NCBI GenBank assembly: GCA_024752435.1
Contig: CP103027.1
Coordinates: forward strand, 682,001-746,000
DNA from: Allantophomopsis cytisporea
Lineage: Eukaryota; Ascomycota; Leotiomycetes; Phacidiales; Phacidiaceae
Reading direction: 5' to 3'
DNA length: 64,000 bases
A program made the position numbers and the translations under genes. The notes beneath the pieces are model-generated. The model worked only from the letters and a program-made list of their open reading frames with translations, was not told the origin of the DNA and ran no database searches. This document shows, in pieces, positions 33,625 to 43,440 of this stretch (within the stretch, counting starts at the first letter, position 1; the number at the start of each line of letters is the position of its first letter).

Positions 33625-34560
33625 CAGCAGATCTGTCTTTGCTCACACAGATCCGATGCGATGATAGGATGATGATCGTCACTGTTACCTCACCTCTCTT
33701 CGCCAACCCTCCACTCCGATGCCAGGCTCGATGTTTGACTTAAGCTCCAATGACTATAGAGACGACCAGGAACATTGAAAAGAATGTTCTATGAAAGAGC
33801 AGGTTAGAGAAGAACCCCCAATCGTGGCTACGTTGCCAGAAGTACGTCGCCTCGTATGGGTAGGTAGGTAGATACCTGTGAGGGTTGTTCAGAGTGACCG
33901 ACGGGGTATCATCACGTGGACTGGCGCACAGGAAGAAGATTGGAAAATGCGCGTATGGCGCTTGTGGGGAAAGAGGTGAGCACGTAGGTAGTGATGAAGA
34001 AAAAGAAGGACTCCTAGGCGTTATTGTGGCATGGCGGCTCCTAATTCGGGGGAGTGAAGTGTGAAGTTAAAGCTTGTACTGTACTGTGCGATGTTTTTGG
34101 GGGGTGGGCAAGCTGAATTGGAAGGGATTGGTATTAACCACAGACGTCAGAGGTCAAACGTCGGACGTAAGTCTCCTACTTAGCAACGAGCGTGCGGACA
34201 AGCAAGCAAGCAAGCACCGAGACGTTAAGATCGGTGGATAGTAGATAGTGGCTTGTAGACTTTGGATCACTGGTGGAGAAGTCAGGTATTAAGTTACGCT
34301 GAGTATGTTATCGCAGGGCATATTCGAATGATGCAAGGGCGGATTGGGAATTTCAAGCAGATGAATGGTGAGGGTATTGTCAGTTGAGTTGAGGAGGGAG
34401 GATTATGGATTGAGGGTTGCGGATTGAGATTAGAGGATAGAGGTTTGAGATTCGGTAGGTAGGTATTTAGAAGAGAGCTGAATGTAATTCACTAGGTAGG
34501 TAGGGGAAAAGCAAACAAGTACTAAGTACGGTAGTATGCGTTAGACGCGTAGGTAGTTGA

Positions 34561-34604
34561 GTGAGTGAGTGAGTGAGTGAGTGAGTGAGTGAGTGAGTGA
34601 GTGA
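34561..34604. repeat. GTGA tetranucleotide microsatellite
   Basis: Eleven perfect GTGA copies followed by degenerate GAAT units, about 940 nt upstream of the histidine kinase ATG. Confidence 0.92.
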
Positions 34605-34634
34605 ATGAATGACTGGGGTGTTGGGTTGATGGTA

Positions 34635-34669
34635 GGTTGGTGGTTGGTGGTTGGTGGTTGGTGGTTGGT
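34635..34669. repeat. GGTTGGT heptanucleotide repeat
   Basis: Five tandem heptamers, 30 nt after the GTGA tract. G-pairs regularly spaced on one strand could form a two-layer G-quadruplex; that is inference. Confidence 0.85.
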
Positions 34670-35458
34670 GGTTGATGCGTGATGAGTGATGGTTTGATGG
34701 CTGATGGGGTTGGTGGGGGTTTGCCGCTACTTTGAAAGAAGGTAAGGTAGAGAGGAGTCCGGCACTTAATGAATGTCAGGTTCCTCTTTGATTCTTTCTT
34801 AGCGGAGAAACTTCAATGGTCGTAGATAAAGGGGGGAAAAGTGAAGGGCAATGTGAGATACATAAGTACGTCAAGTAAGTTAGGCAAACTACTTACTATC
34901 AAGTATTCTTTCCAAGGCACATACATACCTACACACCTAGGTGTTGACTCTCGGTGGTGTTCGGTTAAGGTTACCGTATGGAGCAGGAGTGAGAGATTCA
35001 TTTGCGTAGTACAATGAATGCTGATCTGGGGACTGTATGTATGTATCTTGTGGGTGGTCTGGGTGGTGAGGGAGGTACGGGATCAATCGCTGTTCTATTC
35101 AGTCAATTCATTCATTGGTTTATTTGTTTATTTATTTATTTATTCAATCTATGCATTCAGTTGTTATTCGACTTTGCTCTCTATTCACAGGGTGATTGAG
35201 GGGCGGAAATCACTCGGATGATGACCCCCGACAGATATCAAAATGTCCGCCTGTATTATATATGGATAATGAATGAGTGTATGTATGTATGCATGCATGT
35301 ATGTTTGTACTACCACACTGCGTGCGCCTCCATGTATTCGATGGATGTCACAGTATATCGAAGAATTCGGCATGCTCTTTGACATGCTGTTATCTCGCTT
35401 CTCCATCATCCTTTCTCGATCGCACTTGATCGATACCGATTGTCGCTCTCCCCTCCCC

Positions 35459-35480
35459 TCCTCTCCTCTCCTCTCCTCTC
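35459..35480. repeat. CTCCT pyrimidine repeat
   Basis: About four CTCCT/CTCTC pentamer units in a longer C/T-only stretch. Confidence 0.75.
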
Positions 35481-36760
35481 TTCTCTTCGCAAATGCTCAA
35501 ATCTTCCGAGCAAATCACATGGCCCCACCACCGCCCACCATTCTCGACTCTGCTCAACTCTTCTCAATTCGGGTTATCTCTGACAACGGGCACGGTTCAA
35601 CTCGAACGCAAAGTGATCATGTCGCTTCTTAACCTTACTGCGTAAAGCTCAATTGACATCATCCATCAAATCAGATTCTTGCCTCATCATGACATCGAAA
35701 TCCATCATCGCTCATCGATTTCGTGTGCACATGTACACAGTGTGGATGCATGTGTCTACTAAAAACAAAAGTGCATATATATGGCATCCACGTACCACCG
35801 GTCGTGCACTGTACATTATTCGACGGTCTACGGTCACGGCGTGTTTGTCGCTCCCCGCAAACTCTAACAACCAAAATCCCGCTCCACTCCTCCCATCTCT
35901 CCCCATCGTTCCACCCCTCTATTCCGCTATTTAGTCACATGCTCGATGTACCTGCATGTGTACTACATAGGTCTCCTACCTACCTGGACATCTACATACA
36001 TATACATAGGTACATCTACTTCATACGATAAGATATCATTCCATCGATAAAATTGCCCGTGAGATGATCAACTTTTCTCCCTTCCCCATTATTCTGCTCC
36101 ATATTTCTTCAATATCGACAATCATCAATTTTTCTGCCTGTCTCTCTGATCACCGTTCCATCTCAATTCCTTAAATCTCACATCATCTTGCCAACCAGGA
36201 TAGTGGAACATCAGGGAATTGGGCTTCTATGCATGACCCTTTCGAATTCTGAGACTCTTCCGTACCCGATTCGATCATCCAAGATGATCAATATTGTCCA
36301 CATATGGACTACTCATCCGAATCTAGATCTGAACATGTTTGGCGTCAGCTCAATCGACCCCAATATGCAACATCTTGCACACGACCACGTGGACTAGCTC
36401 GTGTGTGCAACGCAACATCCATCACAGGCGAATGCAGAACTACTCGCTTCGAACCCATCACCCTCGGAATACGAAAGAAAGAGACGTATCGATGTCTATC
36501 TCATCCTTCCTATTTGGAATAGCATGGCCATCTCAGCTGTTAAAATGACGAGACTAGGACTCTATCGTCAATTGTAGCTTACACACCTACACACCTCGGA
36601 ACCGCTTCCGTCCGTGCTGGAAGTCATACAAGGATCTCCTTCGCAAGAGTCAGCAGCAATGTCACTCATATGCAAAGACGCCACTGGCATGCATGTAAAC
36701 CCGGTTAGTACTCAGGCTGAACAAAGCAATAAGCAAAGAGTATGGATCTCCTGATCTCAA

Positions 36761-36769
36761 TATATAAAG
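36761..36769 (+). promoter_or_regulatory. TATA-like box of FAD-linked oxidase gene
   Basis: TATATAAAG lies 132 nt before the ATG at 36901, at a suitable distance for a fungal core promoter with a short leader. Confidence 0.4.
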
Positions 36770-36900
36770 GTAAACATAATTCTTCATAACCCTTCTATCT
36801 TTACCTGGTTTTCTCGTGTATTCTGTCGAATACCCAATCTTAGTTGTATCTTAATCGTTTTCTTGTATGTTCTAAAGCTGAAAGCATCATAACCGTGATA

Positions 36901-38822
36901 ATGATTCGCGGTCTTTTGACGTTTAGACTGGCGATGTTGGCCTGTCAACTACCATTGTTGACACGAGCTACGCAATTGGAAGCGCAGCTACAAGAATATG
37001 GCTTGGATGAACTCATCAATGGTGGCAACCAATATCAAATAGATCAACTTGCAAATTCGACGAATACTACCATAGGCTGCCAACTGGCCGTGAGTATTAA
37101 TGTCCCTCCTCAAGATATACTAGCGTTACGGCATCGCCTCTCTAGTCAGAGCATCGACCAAACACAAGACTAAGGACAATATAGTGCGGGTTATTACCAA
37201 TTCTCATCCCAGGCAACGTATCATCTGTGGGAGATCCGAGCTATCAGCCCTTGGAATTCTGGTCGGAACAGCAAAACAGTCTGGTTCCTGCATGTCGAGT
37301 AGATGCAGTATCAGCAGATTCAGTGGCAACCGTTATCAAAGTTTCCCGCCTTACACATTGTCCATTTGTCGTAAGAAGCGGTGGACACGCATCCTTCGCG
37401 GGAGCATCGAGTATCTCAGAGGGAATACTGGTGAATCTCGCGCCGATAAACAGCGTGATCCCTAACGAGAACCTCACCAGCGTCTGGGTTGGGACTGGAA
37501 ATACATGGAGTGATGTATACTCGCAACTCGATCCGTTGGGCATATCTGTGGTTGGAGGCCGAGTTTCTCCAATCGGAGTTGGGGGTTTGACTTTAGGAGG
37601 TATCTGATTCTCTTTATTGTCGCCCTGGATTGCAACTAAAATCATATAGGTGGAATATCCTATTTCAGCGGACGTTACGGATGGGCCTGTGACAATGTGC
37701 TGAGCTACGAGGTACTGTAAGCCCTTCGACTCTTTCCAATCCTAACTTTCTTAGGTCATTCTTGCAAACAGCAGCATCGTAACGGCAACCCCAACCTCTC
37801 ATCCAGACCTGTATCATGCGCTGCGAGGCGGCTCAGGCACGAATTTTGGCATCGTGACGCATTTCGAACTCGAAAGTTTCCCACAAGGCTTACTCTGGTC
37901 AGGGGCTCGCTTGCATGACCTGTCGACCAATCAGTCTCTTGTTCAAGCCTATTACAATTTTGTGAATGACGCTCCTACAGACCCCTATGCGAGCTTTTAT
38001 ATCGCTTTTATCTATACTGAGGGGGAATATTTATCGGAATCGTTTCCTGTCTATGGAAAGCCTGTTGAGAATCCACCAATATTTGAGTCATTGACAGAAA
38101 TTCCTAATCTGGAATACACGAGTGTAATTGAGAACTTGACGCAAATGACAATAGATTTGAATGAAGTCCAGCCGGTTGATATGAGGTATGTCATGCTCTA
38201 TATTTTTCCATGACCAAAAGACTAACTGTATCACAGAGACACGTAAGTACCATGTATACAAATTTAACCATGACAAAGCCTGAACCACGCTAGGTATCGC
38301 ACAGCGACCTTCAAGAACAACCTCGAAGTCCTCTCCGGCCTCCTCGACATCTTCGTGCAGGAAATCCAACCCATCCTCGACGTAGCCGATCTCGTAGCCT
38401 CATTCACCGTCCATCCCCTCACCACCAACTTCCTCTCGCACAGTACCAAGCGCGGCGGGAACGTGCTAGGAATCAATCCCGATGATGGTCCATTGATAGG
38501 TATGTTCCCAGCCTCCCAACTCCCATCTCGCTGCTAGTGAAGCTAACAACCATCAGTTTTATTGATGAGCGTCTCGTGGTCATCGGCCGACGATGATACG
38601 CGAATCTATGCGGCTACGCAAGGCTTTATTTCTGGCGCTGAGGAACTGGCGCGTAGCTTAGATGCTGGTCACCCGTTCATTTACATGAACTATGCGGAAC
38701 ATGATGAGGATGTTTTTGGCGGTTATGGGAATGCTAGTAAGGCGTTCTTGGAGGGTGTTAAGGCGACTTATGATCCGACGGATGTTTTTGGGAGGTTGCA
38801 GCCGGGGTATTTCAAGTTGTAG
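36901..38822 (+). CDS. Secreted FAD-linked oxidase (berberine-bridge-enzyme type)
   Basis: Extracellular or vesicular flavoprotein oxidase of 524 residues, of the family that oxidises alcohols, amines or sugars and closes rings in alkaloid and polyketide pathways. Seven exons fit in phase: 36901-37089, 37185-37599, 37650-37711, 37755-38185, 38237-38242, 38294-38499, 38557-38822. The fifth is a 6-nt microexon; including it restores the RDTYRTATFKNN spacing typical of the family. Signal peptide about 1-23. FAD_binding_4 has PFVVRSGGHASFAGASS, where the His is the covalent flavin site, VWVGTGNTWSDVY, and GRVSPIGVGGLTLGGGISYFSGRYGWACDNVLSYEV, with the Cys that gives bicovalent FAD in many members. 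The C-terminal BBE segment is NASKAFLEGVKATYDPTDVFGRLQPGYF. It looks intact, next to decayed genes of similar type. Confidence 0.92.
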
Positions 38823-39793
38823 GTTGGGAGGGGAGAGATTGGAAGTGTTTATTTAATTGAGAGTGGGTTGTTGACATTCTTGGTACAATGTTATTTGCAG
38901 ATGGATTGGTGATTTCTGTATGTTAAGGCTTTTGGCTGAACGTAAATGGAGTGTGAATTTGCGTTGAGTGATTGACAGGAGGTGACCTAGGCTATCTAGA
39001 TATCCTGCTGTATAAAGGAGGCAGATCAACCCCAAGTCCAGGAAATCATTGACGGAAAGCATAAGACCGGTTTAAAATAAAAATAAAACTTCCTCGATTT
39101 TCATTTCCTTTGTTCCTAAGAATTCTTGAGGCATAATTTTACAACAACATTTGCCCTTGGAAAACCGCGGACACGAGAATCTTTGTGTGTTCCTCAGCCC
39201 ATCGTCTCCGAATCCAGTTCCTCAGCTCGTTGCTTACAAATCAAATGCGTAAAGGCGGGCGATGTGAGGTGATTAGATTGAGTATGTCAACTGTTCTCAC
39301 ATCATTTCGTATTACATACCAATATCTCGGTGAATTGAGGTAATTGAAGAGTCTGTGGCTGTTGAAGACTCACTTCTTATAGCAATTGGAGAGAAAGTGG
39401 CTGGAAAGAAATTGCCAAGAACGGTTGTGGGAAGACGGAGGAGAAAGACGAGAGAAGTATTTCGTGGTACAGGATATCTACTTAGGCTGGTTGGAGGAGA
39501 TGAGTTGGTAAGCTGTTCATGAGTGAACTGTTGTGACGGGAAGACATACTACTATTGGAAATACTTCTTCGATGGCCTACTCTTGCTGCGGGATATTTAA
39601 CTGCAAGATAGTCTTCCTTCCAGCCGAATGTACCAACCGTACATTATACTGTGTGGTATGGACTATTAGACTTCTGAGTACAGATACAGCTTACGAAACC
39701 ATATAGGATAGTATAACACCATTTTGCTCTGTGCTGGTGGATGCACACAAATACTCCACAACAGTAAAATACAGAAATAGATATCTTAATGTC
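38823..39793. other. Intergenic region before 5S rRNA gene, no gene seen
   Basis: Nearly 1 kb between the oxidase stop and the first 5S gene. AT content rises toward the right. No motif recognised. Confidence 0.4.
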
Positions 39794-39912
39794 ACATACG
39801 ACCACAGACTGAGGAGAACTGGGCATCCCGTCCGCTCTGCCATACATAAACCTCAGATCGGTAGACTAGTAGTTGGGTGGGTGACCACCAGCGAATCCCT
39901 ACTGTTGTATGT
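39794..39912 (+). rRNA. 5S ribosomal RNA gene, copy 1
   Basis: A 119 nt sequence matching the fungal 5S pattern: it starts ACATACGACC, contains TGGGCATCCCGTCCGCTCTG and GTTGGGTGGGTGACCACCAG, and ends TGTTGTATGT. The first and last bases pair (ACATAC with GTATGT), as expected for helix I. A helix partner pair CTGAGG/CCTCAG is conserved. A run of more than ten T follows at once, the normal RNA polymerase III terminator. The promoter is internal. It differs from copy 2 (46513-46631) only at position 12 (C here, T there). Filamentous ascomycetes carry 5S genes singly and dispersed, outside the rDNA array, as here. Confidence 0.95.
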
Positions 39913-40780
39913 TTTTTTTTTTTTGCGTTTTTGATGTTGTGATGCTTTTGATATTTTTTGGTGGCGGAGAACGTGGTGGGGAACGAGGTGGTGGCAACCT
40001 CAACGTTTGTGACGTGTCCCAACCTTCTTCACTCTTGTAATCTCATGTTATAGAACCAATTAATACATCAGAGATGAATCTAGGCTGTGGGTTATACCAA
40101 TACTTCTTTATAGATGTCTAGATTACTCTCTGTTTCGGGCCCGCTTTTGTTGAGTTAGATAAGTTTCAATGTTTACCATGATTACGAACAAGATAATATT
40201 GTTCATGATGAAGACTGCACCAAGTTTCGCAATCGAACATCAGGGTTTAATACTCAAAATTGTAACCAACCCAATATTTGTTGCGCTGAGTTGCTCCAAT
40301 GAAGTTTGGAACCCAAGAGCTCTTGATGTATATATGAAGAACATACGTAGAATACCATTGCAATTAAAAGGACTCCCCAAACTTGGCTTGTACCATCTAT
40401 TAAAGTCTTGCTAGGCCTATATATATCATTTCTTCAAAACAACTGATGTTGATGTCTATAACGTCCTCAATCGCAGTTAGAAAGCGACTACCTTAGGTGT
40501 CAATTCGTATTCATCATTGTAGCAGACTGAAGTAACGAGCATATCATTATCTCGGTCTATTTTCTAGCAAGGCTCTTTCTTGCTGTTCTCGATCTATCTG
40601 GCTAGTACCCTTCTGAAATTTATTTTGTGGTTAATCAGGGAATACAGGCGACTAAGATACTCGTCCACTTACACTATAAACCACTTTATCTGCTTTGAAC
40701 GACACTCATGCCTAAGCATAGCTTGCTTAAAGTCGTTGGGCTAGAAAACAAATTTAATATAGCGAGCTCGACATCCATAT
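39913..40780. other. AT-rich decayed sequence downstream of 5S copy 1
   Basis: The first 100 nt (T-run, then TTTGGTGGCGGAGAACG and GGGGAACGAGG) resemble the 3' flank of 5S copy 2. From about 40,130 the minus strand shows faint continuation of the methyltransferase relic, with many stops. No intact gene. Confidence 0.4.
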
Positions 40781-40884
40781 TTATATCCCGGGAGCGCCAT
40801 CGTGTACCAGCTTGCGAATGTCCTGTCCAGAACAGTATCCGACGTCGACAAATACGCTCCCAGTCTTGATTTACTCGAGGACCG
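40781..40884 (-). pseudogene. Class I SAM-dependent methyltransferase relic
   Basis: A short minus-strand frame reads VLE, stop, IKTGSVF, then DVGYCSGQDIRKLVHDGAP, and stops. The long segment is the SAM-binding motif I and following helix of a class of fungal secondary-metabolism methyltransferases, whose usual form is close to LDxGCxxGQDxRxLxxDGAP. Both flanking frames are broken by TAA. Below 40,780 fragments such as YG-x-RARYIKFVF and KWFIV could be the next strands in shifted frames. The remnant is too short to assign a product. Identification rests on one motif of about 20 residues. Confidence 0.55.
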
Positions 40885-41114
40885 TGGGGTATGATTGGAA
40901 GTTCGCAGAGACTACGGTCGATGATTCGGAACTGGCCGATATACGGTTAAGGGTATATCTCCTAGGGTAGGTCTAGGATGACTCGAAAACGAGGTACTTT
41001 AAATTCCTAGAATGGTTCAACCATCTGCTTGAAACGAATATCTCTATAAGCCTGAGCACCCTAAAATCTGACACCAACAGTCATGTCCTAACCAGGCCTG
41101 CCGGACGTAACCCG

Positions 41115-42011
41115 TCAAATTTTCTGCTCTTCAGCCAAAGCTTTTTGTCCAATTCGGATCATGTCAGCATTGCTTAATGTGTCCTTCTCGAACCTATTGA
41201 CGACCTGGTCTAGCAGAGCTGCTGCGACGTCTGGCAGATCGATGTACAAGAGGCCAGGGATGTTCTTCCTCGGTCTGCCTAGGACATCGATTAGGCCGGG
41301 CTTGACGACACAGGGTTGGACGGTGCCTTTAGACTGTTCTCTGTATGCGAGGGTTAGTGTCTCTGCCTCTCCCTAGAAAGGTCTTGATTAGCATTGACGA
41401 AAATATTGTATATAGATAAAGGCACAGAGAGAAAGAAAACGCTATACATACTCGCAATAGGCCGTAGTTGACAAGACTATAGTCTTTCAGTTCTTGAGGC
41501 ACCTCGGATTGACTACAGGGGGCAAAATGGCCGCTTATATAGAGGAAGCGCAGCGGTTTATGTTTCTTGTGACGGAGGGCATCAAGAGTTTAGATAGCTG
41601 TAGTAGCGTAGTCGCGGGAAATCTTGCACGTCTCCTCGAATGGTATAGTGTTCAGCATCATCGGCGTCACCGCGATAGTCCTACATTTGTATTAGGCACT
41701 TTTCTAAAGCACAATGTACCAAATGAATTGAAAAGAAACCATCGAAAAGTAGTCAATTGAGATATTATAAGGAAAGGAGCCATTGTTTACCAGATACAAG
41801 CATCCGTATCCTCGAGCTCTTTCTTAACAACGTCAGAATAGCTCTCGAAGTTGTCACAGACGACTGACTTCAGCCTTTCAGTGGCATTTGCTGGCACGAG
41901 AGTCTCACGCCGGCTCAGAGCCACGATGGAGGTGATAGATGGATTCTCGAGACCTTGGCGGATGATTTCTGTGGCGACAAAGCCGGTCGAGCCGCCGATC
42001 ACAAGCTTCAT
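41115..42011 (-). pseudogene. NAD(P)-binding (NmrA/SDR-like) protein gene with one premature TAA
   Basis: Homologous to small atypical short-chain dehydrogenase/NmrA-like proteins. Three exons fit in phase: 41791-42011, 41452-41680, 41115-41372 (235 residues if the stop is ignored, normal length). It starts MKLVIGGSTGFVATEIIRQG, the dinucleotide-binding strand and glycine loop. Next come SIVALSRRE, DTDACIWTIAVTP across intron 1, FLYISG, YSLVNYGLLRGEAE across intron 2, VQPCVVKPGLID, and LPDVAAALLDQVV. A TAA at 41590-41592 (codon 104) falls in the helix where relatives usually read TAIETL. Everything else, including splice sites, is preserved, so the gene was probably lost recently. A CAA-to-TAA change would fit RIP; a GAA-to-TAA change would not. 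Confidence 0.8.
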
Positions 42012-42789
42012 AGTGATAGAGACGTAGTTACACGGCGAAGTGGTCTATTTGTCTTTGAGGCAAACGAAAGAGAGATGCAGGCAGTTATGATTGTGTAGCT
42101 AAGAAATTGAGGTGTTTCGTATCCGGCAACGATACGATTTATGATCTCAGACCATGTCATATAAATATATATGAGTAGATTCAAGTATCGATATATTCCC
42201 ACTAAGCTTTGCATATTAACAAGGTTCCGGGTAGCCAGCCATTCATAGGATACTATTACTAATCAAAATATAGAACACTTTCTCTCTGATTATAATCTTA
42301 TAGACTTGTAAATTAGGTTCTATTCCCTGCGCCGGTGGTTTTCATAGATGTAGTGCGCAAGCTAAACATTGAGAGTGGAAATATTGAGATTTCGGAATTT
42401 GTAATGTAGTTGGACCTCAGACTTCTCTGCGCATATAGATTTTTTGTCAGATACTACAGTACCTTACGATTGGTAGCATAAGGCGGGACGCGGAAGACGG
42501 GAATACCTTGTTAACTCATCCAACCCTATGTTTCCATCAACCCACTTCTATTTGTGTATTGTCTATCAAGTATGACGTTGTCTTGAAACTTAGGATAATT
42601 CTTTTCAGGGAGAATTATCAGAAAGAGCGAAGTGGTAGAGCACGCGTGTTTACTGAAGTCGCTATTAATAGAGATAGCACTATTTAATACCACTGAAATA
42701 AAGAATTGAGGCAGGTATTATATTACTAGGACAATTTATAGCACATATCCTAGAGTTATACGTCTACATAAGCCCAAGAAACAACCTAT
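42012..42789. other. AT-rich, no gene seen
   Basis: Region upstream of the NAD(P)-binding pseudogene. A TATATATATGAG-like stretch lies near 42,162-42,175 and may have been its promoter. No coding motif. Confidence 0.35.
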
Positions 42790-43440
42790 CCTCAAACGAG
42801 CTCCCAACCACCGTTTATTTTCTGCAACTTCACCTTGGCGTTTTCGATAGTATGTAAAGTGACACTTTTGAAGATAGAGGCTCTACCGAATCTAATGACT
42901 TCGAGTTCACAGGCAATATCTGTAATGCTAGAGGGTTGACAGTGAGTCGGCTAGTTCTTATGTCTTGAAAATTGCACTACTACATGATCAACGTATAGTG
43001 AGGACAAGCGGGTTTGACGGAGAATAATTCTGAATTTTACTCGAAAGAGTTGAGTCCGAGCTATGTTCTTAAGCAATAATTATCATCTTTTGGTTTTCAT
43101 TGTGGTAGTACAACCTTACCAAATCCTCGAAACATTTCCAACACTTCTCCTCCGGAAGAATAAGGGCGCTGTACTTCAAGGCTATGCTTATCGATGTCGC
43201 TGCAAGTCTTGCTTGCCAACTCTGTTTCTGGCATGTAGACTTCAATGTCTTGTGCTTCAAGAGATCCTAAGTTGACAGGTACCGTTGCCCCTGTGAAGGA
43301 CAGATGTAATGAAGTGCTAGGATAGCTATCCTGAATTCGTCCATCAAATTCATCGCGGCCAATTTACGGCCAATCTGATAGTGACTTCTTTGATCAACGG
43401 ATCAGCCATGGCAATGAGCTTGTTGGCCGCCAAGACAACA
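42790..43440 (-). pseudogene. Unidentified decayed coding fragments
   Basis: Three stretches on the minus strand look like former protein-coding sequence because their local composition and amino-acid patterning contrast with the AT-rich flanks. About 43,260-43,390 reads IGRKLAAMNLMDEFRIAIL. About 43,115-43,300 includes VPVNLGSLEAQDIEVYMPET. About 42,795-42,925 includes IACELEVIRFGRASIFKS and ends GGWELV before a stop. They are in different frames, separated by stops. I do not recognise the family; the last piece has an alternating beta-strand pattern, as in SnoaL/NTF2-like or cupin folds. They may be one gene with introns or chance. Confidence 0.3.

Larger units (their letters stand above)
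33625..36900. promoter_or_regulatory. Long divergent upstream region (histidine kinase / FAD-linked oxidase), microsatellite-rich
   Basis: A 3.3 kb non-coding stretch. Besides the tracts listed separately there are repeated GGTAGGTAG clusters (33,863-33,874, 34,455-34,465, 34,495-34,505), a GTATGTATGTATGCATGCATG run at about 35,278-35,298, and a TTTATTTATTTATTTATT run near 35,127-35,145. No coding motif. Its length suggests complex regulation or a long 5' UTR of the kinase, which is inference. Confidence 0.45.

Noticed and set aside
37090..37184. Apparent frame disruption near the start of the FAD-linked oxidase
   Set aside because: A 95-nt intron from GTGAGT to AATATAG, with a GACTAAGG branch-like site, restores the frame and the conserved PGNV...Y segment; the gene is intact.
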